NCBI RefSeq assembly: GCF_025947225.1
Contig: NZ_CP110005.1
Coordinates: 2,604,001 to 2,668,000 of the forward strand
Source of the DNA: Flavobacterium sp. N2270
Lineage (GTDB): Bacteria > Bacteroidota > Bacteroidia > Flavobacteriales > Flavobacteriaceae
Length of the DNA stretch: 64,000 nucleotides
Direction of reading: 5' to 3'
Below, in pieces: positions 16,899 to 27,813 of this stretch; within the stretch, counting starts at the first letter, position 1, and each line of letters opens with the position of its first letter. The notes under the pieces were generated by a model. That model ran no database searches and had not been told where the DNA came from. It saw only the letters and a list, made by a program, of their open reading frames with translations. The translations under genes and the position numbers were made by a program.

Positions 16899-18515
16899 TT
16901 ATTGCTTCATTAATTTCCCTCGCAAGATACTATTATTAGAAATAAATTCATACAAATAAACTCCTGAAGTAAGACTTGAAACTATTATTTTTTGATCATT
17001 TTGGTTAATTTCAGTTTGAAAAACGCGTTGACCTAAATTGTTATACAAAACGAATGTTCCGTTTAAAGTATTGTTTGTAGATTTCAAAAACAAGAATTCA
17101 TTTGACGGATTTGGGTAAACCAAAAGTCCGTTTGACTGAAAACTTTGAGCAGAAAGTGCATTGTTTAATGCCAATTGAAAATCTGGAACTCCGTAACCTT
17201 TAAATTGGTCTGGAGTATTATATTGATCTGCAGATTGTTTAATGAAATCCATTACTTGTGCATTGGTCATATTAGGTACAGCCGACCAAAACGTAGCTAC
17301 CATTCCTGCCATAATAGGGCTTGAAAAAGAAGTTCCGTTAGATGTAGTTACAGTTCCCACGGTATTACTTACTGTTGCACTTTGACCTTTAGCACAAACA
17401 TCGGGTTTAATTCTTCCGTCAAAGGAAGGTCCAATTGAACTAAAACTTGCATAAGCTTCGGTATTTGTAACAGCTCCAATTGTTAAAACGTTAATAGCAT
17501 CTGCAGGAATAGAAATATGAGGTTCAGAACCACTTCCATCATTACCCGCACTTATTACACAAATCATTCCTCTTGTATAGGCAACATCTGCACCACGCGA
17601 TGCAAAACCAACTAAACCAGTTCTTTGAGAATAATCGTAACTGTAATTAGAATTATCATAAGATGAATACCCTAAAGATGAGTTAATAACATCTACGCCT
17701 AAACTATCAGCCATTTCAGCAGCTTCAACCCAATATGATTCTTCAACAGGATTTTCTGAATTAACATCTTCAGTAATAAATAAATAAAATTCTGAATCAG
17801 GTGCTGTTCCAACCAATTGACCATCTACATAACCGCCAATAGTGGAAAGCACATTTGTTCCGTGCGAATTTCGAGAATAAATATTAGTATTTCTATCTGG
17901 GAAATTATAACCTCCTAAAATTAAATTATTATCTCTTAATCTTTGAAAAGAGGAAGCCGTATTAACACCTGGAAAACCAGCATCTAAAATAGCTACAATT
18001 TTACCTTGACCTGTATAATTTGATTGATGCAACAAATGTCCGTTTAACATTTGAATTTGATTTGCTGAATTTCCGTAATTAAATGTTGTCGCTAATTCTA
18101 GTTGCTTATTAACGTTTGAAATTTTATTTGTACTTGAAAGTTTTCCTCCAGGGTTTAATGAATGATCTGCAAAATCAATATAATCTACAAAACCTAAAGA
18201 GGTTAATGCTTGAATATTAACTTGAGTTCCTCTTATATGCAAAGCATTTAACCATTTTGATTTTGCCATAACGGTAATTCCAGTAGCGGCAGTTATTTGA
18301 TCAATAAAAGTTTGTTCAACAGGAACATCAATTACATCTAATGCAATTCCTTGAGTTGTTCTTCTATCCAAAGCTCTTTGTGAAAGCATTTCTAAAGGAT
18401 TAGACAAATAATAAGCTGAACTTGGTTTATCATTAAAATAAACCCAAGCATCTTCAATTTGCGCAGAAATTGTTATTGTGGTAAGTAAAAAAAATACAAG
18501 TAGTTTTATTTTCAT
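16899..18515 (-). CDS. Subtilisin-like serine protease (S8) with type IX secretion C-terminal domain
   Basis: A 538-residue secreted protease. A signal peptide (MKIKLLVFFLLTTITISAQ) is followed by a propeptide-like region to about residue 155. The S8 catalytic triad is D178 (AILDAGFPG), H218 (NSHGTNV) and S396 (GTSFSSP), with oxyanion N325 (SAGNDG). From about residue 460 the tail reads LLVYPNPSNEF ... LYNNLGQRVF ... LTSGVYLYEF, a type A sorting domain of the type IX (Por) secretion system, so the enzyme is exported across the outer membrane and processed there. Genes for the secretion machine are not in this window. Confidence 0.94.
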   Translation of the reverse strand: MKIKLLVFFLLTTITISAQIEDAWVYFNDKPSSAYYLSNPLEMLSQRALDRRTTQGIALDVIDVPVEQTFIDQITAATGITVMAKSKWLNALHIRGTQVNIQALTSLGFVDYIDFADHSLNPGGKLSSTNKISNVNKQLELATTFNYGNSANQIQMLNGHLLHQSNYTGQGKIVAILDAGFPGVNTASSFQRLRDNNLILGGYNFPDRNTNIYSRNSHGTNVLSTIGGYVDGQLVGTAPDSEFYLFITEDVNSENPVEESYWVEAAEMADSLGVDVINSSLGYSSYDNSNYSYDYSQRTGLVGFASRGADVAYTRGMICVISAGNDGSGSEPHISIPADAINVLTIGAVTNTEAYASFSSIGPSFDGRIKPDVCAKGQSATVSNTVGTVTTSNGTSFSSPIMAGMVATFWSAVPNMTNAQVMDFIKQSADQYNTPDQFKGYGVPDFQLALNNALSAQSFQSNGLLVYPNPSNEFLFLKSTNNTLNGTFVLYNNLGQRVFQTEINQNDQKIIVSSLTSGVYLYEFISNNSILRGKLMKQ

Positions 18516-18563
18516 TTTTTAGATATTGGTAACCCAAATATATGAAATTTAAAAAACTATTTA

Positions 18564-19499
18564 TTACATAATTGTGAAATACAGGAATATACTATAAGAA
18601 ACTAGAAGTAAAATTCCTTCTTTAAAACTTAAATTTCCTCTTTTTGGCAAAAGTACCATTGGTAAAAGAAAAAAAGAAAAACCTAACATCCAATAAATAT
18701 CTTGTTGGATAATTTGAACATCTACATGTTCGATAGGTTTTATGATTGCAGTAACTCCTAAAACACTCAAAATATTAAAAATATTTGACCCAATAATGTT
18801 ACCAACTGAAATTTCATTTTCTTTTTTAATACTTGCAATAATTGAAGAGGCTAATTCTGGTACGCTTGTTCCAATTGAAACTACTGTGATGGCAATTATT
18901 CTTTTACTAACACTTAAACTTTCAGCCAAATTTACTGCTCCTTTCACCAATAATTCTGAACCTGCCCATAAAGCAAAACCTCCTAAAGTTAAAAAGAAAC
19001 CAATTTTTATTATTGACATTAATTCTTCTTTATTTTCTTCAATATTAATTTGAGTAGTTTTATTTTTTCTTATTAAAAATATTAAAAAAGAGACCAATAC
19101 TACAATAAAAATAATACCTTCTACCCTACTTAAAACCCCATCAAGAACTAAGAAAACAAACAATAAAGTGGAAGCAAACATTTTAACAGGCCAATCGGTA
19201 GCGTAAAAACTATTGTCTACTTGAACTGCATTAATAAGCAAAATTGTTCCTAAAACTAATCCTATATTACCAATATTAGAACCTACTACGTTACCAATGG
19301 CAATGTCAGGGAAACCAGAAAGTGCAGCTTGTATACTCACAATCATTTCAGGAGCAGATGTTGCAAAAGAAACAACGGTAAGTCCTACAATAATTTTAGA
19401 AATTTTTAATCGCAATGAAAGTCCAACTGCTGCTTTTAGCAACCAGTTACCACCAAGAATTAACAGCAATAAACCTAGAACGATAAAAAGAAAATTCAT
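18564..19499 (-). CDS. Calcium/sodium antiporter (CaCA family, YrbG-like)
   Basis: A 311-residue inner-membrane cation exchanger with about ten hydrophobic helices in two inverted repeats. The alpha-repeat signatures that form the ion site are visible twice: SFATSAPEMIVS ... GNVVGSNIGNIG in the first half and SIGTSVPELASSI ... GNIIGSNIFNILS in the second. It probably exports Ca2+ (or takes up Na+/K+) using a sodium or proton gradient. It lies nine bases downstream of mnmA on the same strand and may be co-transcribed with it. Confidence 0.92.
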   Translation of the reverse strand: MNFLFIVLGLLLLILGGNWLLKAAVGLSLRLKISKIIVGLTVVSFATSAPEMIVSIQAALSGFPDIAIGNVVGSNIGNIGLVLGTILLINAVQVDNSFYATDWPVKMFASTLLFVFLVLDGVLSRVEGIIFIVVLVSFLIFLIRKNKTTQINIEENKEELMSIIKIGFFLTLGGFALWAGSELLVKGAVNLAESLSVSKRIIAITVVSIGTSVPELASSIIASIKKENEISVGNIIGSNIFNILSVLGVTAIIKPIEHVDVQIIQQDIYWMLGFSFFLLPMVLLPKRGNLSFKEGILLLVSYSIFLYFTIM

Positions 19500-19508
19500 A
19501 AATTATTT

Positions 19509-20696
19509 TTAAGATATTACACCACTTCCCAAAACTTCTTCACCTTCTTGCCATGCAACAAATTGACCTTCAGTTATGGCAGATTGTGGTTCAATAAAAC
19601 GTACATACATTCCGTTTTCAAATTGGTATAAAGTTGCTTTTTGTAAAGGTTGTCTATAACGAATACGCGCCATAACTTCTCTAGATTCTCCATTTTTTAA
19701 TGATAAATCTTCTCGAATCCAATGAACTTCTTCATTTTTTATAAAAAGTGTATTTTTAAATAAACCCGGATGTTTTGGGCCTTGACCCGTATAAATAATA
19801 TTCTTATCAACATCGGTTTCAATTACATAAAGACCTTCTTTTGTTCCACCAACATTTAATCCTTTACGTTGCCCTTTTGTAAAATAATGAGCCCCTTGAT
19901 GTTTTGCCATTACTTTTCCCGATACTTGTAAATAGTCTATTTTTTTTGCTTCAAATTGAAGCTCTTCTTCTAAAGAATTGAAAATAGGTTTTTCTTCAAA
20001 ATAAACGGGAGCTTCCGCCGGAATATCAATTATGACCCCTTCTTTAGGTTGTAATTTTTGTTGTAAAAATTCAGGTAAACGCACTTTTCCAATAAAGCAA
20101 AGTCCTTGTGAATCTTTCTTTTCAGCAGTTATTAAATCTAGTTTTGTTGCTATTTCTCTAACTTCTGGCTTTGTTAATTCGCCAATTGGAAATAATGCTT
20201 TCGATAGTTGTTGTTGTGATAATTGGCAAAGAAAATACGATTGATCTTTATTTCCATCTTTACCTGCAAGCAACTGAAAAGTTTCACTTCCTTCATTTAA
20301 AGTTGTTCCTTTTCGGCAATAATGACCTGTTGCAACATAATCAGCACCAAGTGATTCTGCAATTTTCATAAAAACATCAAACTTAATTTCTCTATTACAT
20401 AAAACATCTGGGTTTGGCGTTCTACCTTGTTCATATTCTTTGAACATATAGTCGACAATTTTTTCTTGATATTGTTCTGACAAATCAACTGTTTGAAAAG
20501 GAATTCCTAATTTTTCAGCGACTAATAAAGCATCATTACTATCTTCTAACCACGGACATTCATTTGAAATTGTAACAGAATCATCGTGCCAATTTTTCAT
20601 AAAAAGGCCTATCACTTCATAACCTTGCTCTTGTAATAAATACGCTGCAACGCTAGAATCTACTCCTCCAGAAAGTCCTACTACTACTCTTTTCAT
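19509..20696 (-). CDS. mnmA: tRNA-specific 2-thiouridylase
   Basis: Inserts sulfur at C2 of uridine 34 in tRNA-Lys, -Glu and -Gln using ATP and a persulfide relay. The 395-residue protein opens with the PP-loop [15 protein letters not shown]. The catalytic cysteines are in [12 protein letters not shown] near residue 100 and [11 protein letters not shown] near 200; the intervening GHYCRK segment belongs to the tRNA-binding insert. The C-terminal beta-barrel has [14 protein letters not shown] and the terminal [19 protein letters not shown]. Length and motifs are normal. Confidence 0.97.
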   Translation of the reverse strand: MKRVVVGLSGGVDSSVAAYLLQEQGYEVIGLFMKNWHDDSVTISNECPWLEDSNDALLVAEKLGIPFQTVDLSEQYQEKIVDYMFKEYEQGRTPNPDVLCNREIKFDVFMKIAESLGADYVATGHYCRKGTTLNEGSETFQLLAGKDGNKDQSYFLCQLSQQQLSKALFPIGELTKPEVREIATKLDLITAEKKDSQGLCFIGKVRLPEFLQQKLQPKEGVIIDIPAEAPVYFEEKPIFNSLEEELQFEAKKIDYLQVSGKVMAKHQGAHYFTKGQRKGLNVGGTKEGLYVIETDVDKNIIYTGQGPKHPGLFKNTLFIKNEEVHWIREDLSLKNGESREVMARIRYRQPLQKATLYQFENGMYVRFIEPQSAITEGQFVAWQEGEEVLGSGVIS

Positions 20697-20712
20697 TTTT
20701 TTCTTGTATGCT

Positions 20713-21465
20713 TTAATTTTTTTTCTTCATTTCCGAAGGAACCATTTGTCCTTTCTCGTTTTTAATATACTTAAAGGTTTTACTATTTGGTTTTGAAGCA
20801 TTTTCAGTAGCAACTACTTTTCCATTTTCATATGTTTCCCAAATACCTGTTCTTATTCCTTTTTTATATTGACCTTTTAAGATTAAGTTTCCTTCTCCAT
20901 CATAAAAAAGGGCATTTCCATGTAAATCTCCATCTTTATAACTTGATTTTTCAATCAACTTTCCATTTTCAGCATTTTTTATGTATTCACCATCTAATAC
21001 TCCTGCCTTATAATTTGATTGCTCTGCCAGAACATTATTCTTATAAAATACTTTTTTTACTCCATCGAGTTTACCATTTTTATAATTCTCCAAAGACATA
21101 ATTTCGGTACTTTCAAAATGATAATACTTCCAAAGTTTTTCAGGCATTTTGTTTACCAAAGTTCCTTCACTAACAATGTTATTTTTTTGATCATAAAAAA
21201 TAGTATAACAACTACCGTCTCCTTTAGAGAAATCTCTAATTGCAATCATTGTTCCTGCTTTTGTGTCATCAAAATATTTGAAAATTCCAACCTCTTTCCC
21301 ATTTTTAAAAACCCCTTGATATCTAGGTCGCTTAGATTCTTCGTAAGTACCTTTCCAAAGTCCGTCTCGTTTTCCGTTAGAATCAAATTGATTTATTTTT
21401 TCTTGAGCGAAAAAGATACTCAAGTTAAAAAGGAATATCAGAGAAAAGAAATACTTATTTAACAT
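20713..21465 (-). CDS. YwqK-family MORN-repeat exported protein
   Basis: A 250-residue protein with a signal peptide ([21 protein letters not shown]) and a ladder of MORN-like beta-hairpins with the G-K-x-D-G-x-W/x-K-x-Y pattern, for example [46 protein letters not shown] and [14 protein letters not shown]. Ten more codons are open upstream, but this ATG gives a clean signal peptide. YwqK is the antitoxin of a Bacillus system, and the name is often carried over to such repeats; no toxin partner is present here, so that function should not be assumed. It lies 16 bases upstream of mnmA on the same strand. Confidence 0.85.
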   Translation of the reverse strand: MLNKYFFSLIFLFNLSIFFAQEKINQFDSNGKRDGLWKGTYEESKRPRYQGVFKNGKEVGIFKYFDDTKAGTMIAIRDFSKGDGSCYTIFYDQKNNIVSEGTLVNKMPEKLWKYYHFESTEIMSLENYKNGKLDGVKKVFYKNNVLAEQSNYKAGVLDGEYIKNAENGKLIEKSSYKDGDLHGNALFYDGEGNLILKGQYKKGIRTGIWETYENGKVVATENASKPNSKTFKYIKNEKGQMVPSEMKKKN

Positions 21466-21536
21466 TCGTTTATTATTTATAGTTAAAATATACATTTTTT
21501 TATTTATTTATTAAACAAGATATAAAAAAGGTTAAA

Positions 21537-21564
21537 GTTTAACTATTTTTAAAAATAGTTAAAC
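21537..21564. promoter_or_regulatory. Perfect 28-bp palindrome upstream of the fasciclin gene
   Basis: GTTTAACTATTTTT followed directly by its exact complement. The palindrome ends 10 bases before the -7 box, so it covers the -33 region. A further GTTTAAC copy begins at the last base of the -7 box (21582-21588). This is a likely operator with repeated GTTTAAC half-sites; the regulator is unknown. Confidence 0.6.
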
Positions 21565-21574
21565 AAAATGCGCT

Positions 21575-21582
21575 TATATTTG
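21575..21582 (+). promoter_or_regulatory. -7 promoter box of the fasciclin gene
   Basis: TATATTTG, a perfect TAnnTTTG box; predicted leader about 37 bases. An upstream in-frame ATG at 21568 lies before this box and is therefore rejected as a start. Confidence 0.6.
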
Positions 21583-21624
21583 TTTAACAAAATTAAAATA
21601 TTCTTAAACAAAAAACACACACCT

Positions 21625-22587
21625 ATGAAAAACATGACAAAATTAATCAAATTAACTTTAATCATCACTACAAGTGTGATGATGTTTTCATGCTCAGACA
21701 ATGATGATGACACAACACCACAAGACAATAGTATTGCGGCCATTGCATCAAGTAATCCTGAGTTTACTTCTTTAGTAGCTGCATTAGACAAAGCTGATTT
21801 AGTACAAACATTGAGCCAAGATGGTACATATACTGTTTTTGCACCAACAAATGATGCTTTTTCAACTTTTTTAACTGATAATGGTTTTGCTAACCTTGAT
21901 GCAGTTCCCACAGCTGTGTTAAGAGAGATACTATTAAACCATGTAATTGGAAGTGTTAATTATTCTACAGATTTATCTACAGGTTATGTAAAAACTTTAG
22001 GAAAAGGGAGCGCTTCTACTACAAATACTTTAAGTATGTACGTAAATTTAAATTCTGGCGTAACCGTTAATGGTATTTCAGTTCGCTTAAATGGAGTTTC
22101 AAGTGTTACAGCTGCAGACATTTCTGCATCAAATGGTGTAATACATGTAGTTGATGCTGTCATTGGATTACCAACTGTAGTTACTCATGCAGCTGCAAAT
22201 CCAAACTTCACAACATTAGTAGGTTTATTAGACGGACAAGGTTTAGTACCTACATTAGATGGAACATCAAGTTCACCTTTTACAGTTTTTGCTCCTTCTA
22301 ATACTGCTTTTACAACTTTTGAGTCACAAAACCCAGGAACATTAGCAAGCTTAACATCAGCACAAGTTACATCTGTACTAACTTATCATGTTGTAGCTGG
22401 AGCTAATGTATTATCATCAGGTATTCCAACAACACCAATTACTACATTTGAAACTGGAACATTTACAATTGCTGGAACAGTAATAACAGATGAAGCTGGA
22501 AGAGATACAAATATTGTTGCAGTAGATATACAAGCAGCAAATGGAGTAATTCATGTAACGGATAACGTTTTGTTACCAACATTATAA
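21625..22587 (+). CDS. Lipoprotein with two fasciclin (FAS1) domains
   Basis: A 320-residue exported protein. The start MKNMTKLIKLTLIITTSVMM is followed by the lipobox FSC and an acidic SDNDDDT stretch, the kind of sequence that can direct Bacteroidota lipoproteins to the surface. Two FAS1 domains cover about residues 38-175 and 178-320; each has the H1 box (YTVFAPTNDAFSTF and FTVFAPSNTAFTTF) and an H2-like NGVIHVVDAV / NGVIHVTDNV ending. FAS1 domains mediate adhesion or matrix contact. Monocistronic: own promoter with a palindromic operator and a strong terminator. Confidence 0.93.
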   Translation: MKNMTKLIKLTLIITTSVMMFSCSDNDDDTTPQDNSIAAIASSNPEFTSLVAALDKADLVQTLSQDGTYTVFAPTNDAFSTFLTDNGFANLDAVPTAVLREILLNHVIGSVNYSTDLSTGYVKTLGKGSASTTNTLSMYVNLNSGVTVNGISVRLNGVSSVTAADISASNGVIHVVDAVIGLPTVVTHAAANPNFTTLVGLLDGQGLVPTLDGTSSSPFTVFAPSNTAFTTFESQNPGTLASLTSAQVTSVLTYHVVAGANVLSSGIPTTPITTFETGTFTIAGTVITDEAGRDTNIVAVDIQAANGVIHVTDNVLLPTL

Positions 22588-22607
22588 TAAATTAAAAAAA
22601 AGCTATG

Positions 22608-22643
22608 AAAAAAGAAGGTTCCTTAATTGGAACCTTCTTTTTT
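22608..22643. terminator. Bidirectional terminator between the fasciclin gene and proC
   Basis: A perfect 15-bp stem (AAAAAAGAAGGTTCC and its complement) with a TTAATT loop; its T-tract runs into the last bases of the proC stop codon. Confidence 0.9.
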
Positions 22644-23442
22644 ATTTCCCTAAATCAATAGCTCTTTTGTTTGCAGCATTAATTCCTATTTCAATACTAT
22701 TAGCAATATTGAATTCGTTAAAAACTTTAATAGCAGCTTCTGTTGTTCCTCCTCTTGATGAAACTTTATCAATCCATTGCTGATGAGATTCCTTACTTCT
22801 ATTTTGCAATTGAACTGCTCCGGTAAAAGTTTGACCAACTAAAAACTCAGCCTCAGAAGGGGAAAAACCTAATTCTATAGCTGATTGTACCATTGCATTC
22901 ATGAAATAATAAACATACGCAGGTCCGCTTCCTGAAACAGCAGTTGCTGCGTTTATCATTTCTTCTTTATCCACATAAATAGATTTCCCTGTTGTATTGA
23001 TAAGATTTTGAACAATAAACAAATCCTTTCTATCAATATCAGTAGATGCACAAAAAACTGTCATTCCTTGTCCAATTTGAGTTGGAATATTTGGCATTGA
23101 ACGTACCACTTTATTTACACCTAATTTATCTTGGATCGATTGCATTGAAATACCTGCCATAACTGATAAAACAATATGTTCTTTTGATACAAATGGATTA
23201 ATTGTATTTGCTAAATCTGAAAAATCTTGAGGTTTCACCGCCAGAATAATAATATCAACATCAAAAATGGGCTTAGATGGTAAAGTATAGAAATTTGTTT
23301 TATCAATTGAAAAACGCTTCTTTTTTTCGACTTCGCTTCGGCTTAAAACCAGAATATCTATTGAACTAACAAAACCAGAGCTAGTAAAGCTACTCGCGTA
23401 TGTTTGTCCCATATTTCCAAAACCTATAATTAATACTCTCAT
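22642..23442 (-). CDS. proC: Pyrroline-5-carboxylate reductase
   Basis: Last step of proline synthesis: 1-pyrroline-5-carboxylate + NAD(P)H to L-proline; cytoplasmic. The 266-residue protein has the Rossmann motif GFGNMG at residues 7-12, AVKPQDF near 67, RSMPN near 114 and the C-terminal signature SGSGPAYVYYFMNAM near 170 followed by GGTTEAA near 230. Length normal. It is separated from yidC by a hairpin and is probably transcribed alone. Confidence 0.95.
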   Translation of the reverse strand: MRVLIIGFGNMGQTYASSFTSSGFVSSIDILVLSRSEVEKKKRFSIDKTNFYTLPSKPIFDVDIIILAVKPQDFSDLANTINPFVSKEHIVLSVMAGISMQSIQDKLGVNKVVRSMPNIPTQIGQGMTVFCASTDIDRKDLFIVQNLINTTGKSIYVDKEEMINAATAVSGSGPAYVYYFMNAMVQSAIELGFSPSEAEFLVGQTFTGAVQLQNRSKESHQQWIDKVSSRGGTTEAAIKVFNEFNIANSIEIGINAANKRAIDLGK

Positions 23443-23459
23443 GACTACTTATTAAAACA

Positions 23460-23486
23460 AAACCCCATCTTTAACAGATAGGGTTT
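23460..23486 (-). terminator. Terminator of yidC
   Basis: A hairpin with arms of about 10 bp (AACCCCATCT / AGATAGGGTT, one mismatch), T-rich on the minus strand afterwards, 7 bases past the yidC stop. Confidence 0.65.
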
Positions 23487-23492
23487 GAAATA

Positions 23493-25391
23493 TTACTTCT
23501 TATTTTGTTTTGCTTTTTGCGCTTCAGCTTGTTCCATCATTTCGCGCATTTTCTTTTGAAACTTACTTTCTTTCTTTTCTTTAGTTTTATTTTCTTGAAT
23601 TTTAGCATGTATTTTATCTTCTTTAACAATATAATTTTTAATTACTAGCATAATTCCTATAGTAATTAAATTAGAGATAAAATAATATAAAGATAAACCA
23701 GAAGCATAATTATTAAAGAAGAATAACATCATGATTGGTGAAATATACAACATCACTTTCATGATTTTTCCCATATCTGGCATTCCTTCTTGTGTAGGCG
23801 CACTCATTTGCTGATCTCCGGTAGTCATTTTCATATAGAAAAAGATTGCAACAGAAGCTAAAATAGGAAATAAACTTACGTGATCTCCATAAAATGGAAT
23901 TGTAAATGGTAATTGATATACTGCGTCAAATGAAGATAAATCATCTGCCCAAAGGAACCCTTGTTGTCTTAAATCGAACATTGAAGGAAAAAATTGGAAT
24001 AACGCATAGAAAACAGGCATTTGCATTAAAGCTGGTAAACACCCTGCCATAGGATTTACACCTGCTTTAGAATACAACTTCATTGTTTCTTGCTGTTTTT
24101 TCATTGCATTATCTTTGTACTTTTCATTTAACTCAGCAATTTCCGGACGAAGAACTTTCATTTTCGCCTGAGAAACATATGATTTATATGTAACCGGAGA
24201 CATTACTAACCTAACTAAAATAGTAAAGAAAACAATTGCTAATCCATAAGGTAAAAATCCGCTTATTACTCCAAAAGCAGGGATAAATACATATCTATTA
24301 ATCCATCCGAAAATTCCCCAACCAAGAGGCATAATTTCATCTAAATTTCTTTCGTAACTATTTAAAATATCATATTTAGATGGACCATAATACATGTTCA
24401 TATTATAGTTTAACTCACCATTTTTAAATTCTAAAGGAAAGTTAGCTACATAATTTTTAGTAAATAGAGTATCTATTTCTTCATCATGAACTAAGTTTTC
24501 AGATTTTAAAGTTGCCGTTTTAAATGGTGTATCCGTCAATAAAATTGAAGTAAATAAATGTTGTTTAAAAGCAACATAAGTAACATCTTCAACAATATCA
24601 TCATCGTCTTTTGCAGCACTTAAATAATCATCTTTTCCGTTTTCATATTCAAAAACCATTTCAGTATATCTATTTTCATAAGAAATACTTTTTTCGTTTC
24701 TGTATGTTTTTAATTGCCATTCTAAATCTGCTGGTTTAGAAGCATTAACAACTGAATTTAAGCCTTGAGAACGGATTGCAAAATCCATCATGTAATCGTT
24801 AGGTTTTAATACATAACGATATTCTAAGAATTGTGTTTCACTAGCTTTTAATCGCATAGTTAAAACCTGATTCTCTCCTTCTTTTGTTAAAGTTGGTTCA
24901 AAAAATAAATCTTTAGTATTTAAAGTTCTATTATCTGTAGTATTAATAGTAAGGTTTAAATGAGAGTTATTTTCTTTTATTAAATCAATTGTTTTATTAG
25001 AACCCTTTTCGAATTGATCAAAACCGTTTACAGTTGCATTTACAATATATCCTCCTTTGTTAGCGATTTTTAAAGTTAATAAATCACTTTTTAATTCAGT
25101 AACTCCACCATTTGCAGAAGGTAACGCAGCTGAATACGAAAAAGAACCTAATTGACCTTTTAATTGAGCTTGTTGAATAGAATCATTTACGACAACTGGC
25201 GCTGTAGTTGAAGGTTCAACTGTTGTTGTTTTAGTTGCAACTTCTTCTTTTTCTTTTTCAACTTGTTCCTGTTTTGCTTTAGCTTCTTGTTCTTCTTTGG
25301 TTGGTGCATTTGAATACATCATCCACATTAAAACTCCTGAGATTAATACAAATCCGATAATTGATTTAAAATCTAATTTCTTTTCTTCCAT
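23493..25391 (-). CDS. yidC: Membrane protein insertase YidC
   Basis: Inserts and folds inner-membrane proteins alone or with SecYEG. The 632-residue protein has an N-terminal anchor helix (IGFVLISGVLMWMMY, residues 10-24), a charged linker rich in K and E, a large periplasmic beta-domain (about 75-340) and the conserved five-helix insertase core from about residue 365 (GWGIFGWINRYVF, ILVRLVMSPVTYKS, the INP-like AGVNPMAGCLPALMQMPVF). The C-terminus is strongly basic (KKMREMMEQAEAQKAKQNKK), fitting ribosome contact. Upstream of pyrG in the usual Bacteroidota pattern of separate genes. Confidence 0.96.
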   Translation of the reverse strand: MEEKKLDFKSIIGFVLISGVLMWMMYSNAPTKEEQEAKAKQEQVEKEKEEVATKTTTVEPSTTAPVVVNDSIQQAQLKGQLGSFSYSAALPSANGGVTELKSDLLTLKIANKGGYIVNATVNGFDQFEKGSNKTIDLIKENNSHLNLTINTTDNRTLNTKDLFFEPTLTKEGENQVLTMRLKASETQFLEYRYVLKPNDYMMDFAIRSQGLNSVVNASKPADLEWQLKTYRNEKSISYENRYTEMVFEYENGKDDYLSAAKDDDDIVEDVTYVAFKQHLFTSILLTDTPFKTATLKSENLVHDEEIDTLFTKNYVANFPLEFKNGELNYNMNMYYGPSKYDILNSYERNLDEIMPLGWGIFGWINRYVFIPAFGVISGFLPYGLAIVFFTILVRLVMSPVTYKSYVSQAKMKVLRPEIAELNEKYKDNAMKKQQETMKLYSKAGVNPMAGCLPALMQMPVFYALFQFFPSMFDLRQQGFLWADDLSSFDAVYQLPFTIPFYGDHVSLFPILASVAIFFYMKMTTGDQQMSAPTQEGMPDMGKIMKVMLYISPIMMLFFFNNYASGLSLYYFISNLITIGIMLVIKNYIVKEDKIHAKIQENKTKEKKESKFQKKMREMMEQAEAQKAKQNKK

Positions 25392-25462
25392 TTAAATTTA
25401 GTCTAAAGTTGAAAGTTTAAAGTTTAAAGCTTCAAGAGCTCTATCCCAAAACAATAACTTAA

Positions 25463-27160
<1,698 letters not shown>

Positions 27161-27176
27161 TTATTGCTCTAAAAAA

Positions 27177-27407
27177 TTACTTTTTTGGGAAGTTTCGTTT
27201 GACATTTCTAATTAATTCTTCTAAGCCATTTAGTTTAAGCTCATAAATTAATTGCAATTGTTCGCCTAATTGTCCTTTTGGAAAACCTTTATTTGCATAC
27301 CACACTACGTAATATTCAGGTAGATCAATAAGAAAATACCCTTCGTATTTTCCGAAGGGCATTTTTGTATGTGCTAATTTTATGAGCTGTTCTTGCTGAG
27401 AGTTCAA
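27177..27407 (-). CDS. DUF3820 family protein
   Basis: A 76-residue cytoplasmic protein with the DUF3820 core: KMPFGKYEGYFLIDLPEYYVVWYANKGFP and a helical end. The start is uncertain. There is no ATG before the conserved MPFGKYEG; TTG at 27407, one base after the OsmC gene stop, preserves the N-terminal helix (LNSQQEQLIKLAHTK). Another TTG 21 bases further upstream is also possible. The family was named after a putative quorum-sensing-regulated virulence factor, but its function is not established. Third gene of a tight LysM-OsmC-DUF3820 operon. Confidence 0.8.
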   Translation of the reverse strand: MNSQQEQLIKLAHTKMPFGKYEGYFLIDLPEYYVVWYANKGFPKGQLGEQLQLIYELKLNGLEELIRNVKRNFPKK

Positions 27408-27408
27408 T

Positions 27409-27813
27409 TTATTTCCAATTATAAACAATTACTTTTTTAATATCTGGATGTAAACTATAATGTACAGGACAAGTGTTTCCAATTCGCTCTAAAATAGTTT
27501 TTGATTTATCATCAACCTCAACATTAAAATTGAAAGTTACATGAATTTCAGAAATCCTTCTTGGATCTGTAGCCATAATTTTTGTTACTTCAGCAGTTGA
27601 ACCTGAAAAATCAATTTCCATATCACGAGCTTTAATCCCCATCATAGTAAACATACAACTAGCTAAACCGTTTGCAACTGTATCTGTTGGAGAAAAAGCT
27701 TCTCCTTTTCCATTATTATCTACTGGAGCATCTGAAATAATTTCAGAACCTGATTGTAAGTGTATTGATGATGTGCGTAAATTTCCTAAATAAGTCACTT
27801 TAGATGTTGTCAT
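27409..27813 (-). CDS. OsmC family peroxidase
   Basis: A 134-residue protein of the OsmC/Ohr superfamily, which reduces hydroperoxides with a pair of cysteines. Both are present: NGLASCMFTMMG near residue 53 and GNTCPVHYSLHP near 115. The ATG overlaps the stop of the LysM gene (TAATG), so translation is coupled. OsmC-like members of this branch have unsettled substrates, so organic peroxide is a likely but not proven target. It shares the operon with a LysM cell-wall protein and DUF3820. Confidence 0.88.
   Translation of the reverse strand: MTTSKVTYLGNLRTSSIHLQSGSEIISDAPVDNNGKGEAFSPTDTVANGLASCMFTMMGIKARDMEIDFSGSTAEVTKIMATDPRRISEIHVTFNFNVEVDDKSKTILERIGNTCPVHYSLHPDIKKVIVYNWK

Noticed and set aside
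21019..21462. Open frame of 147 codons on the plus strand
   Set aside because: Antisense to the MORN-repeat gene, without promoter or recognisable domain.
20713..21465. Toxin-antitoxin system suggested by the YwqK name
   Set aside because: No toxin gene is adjacent and the protein is simply a MORN-repeat exported protein.
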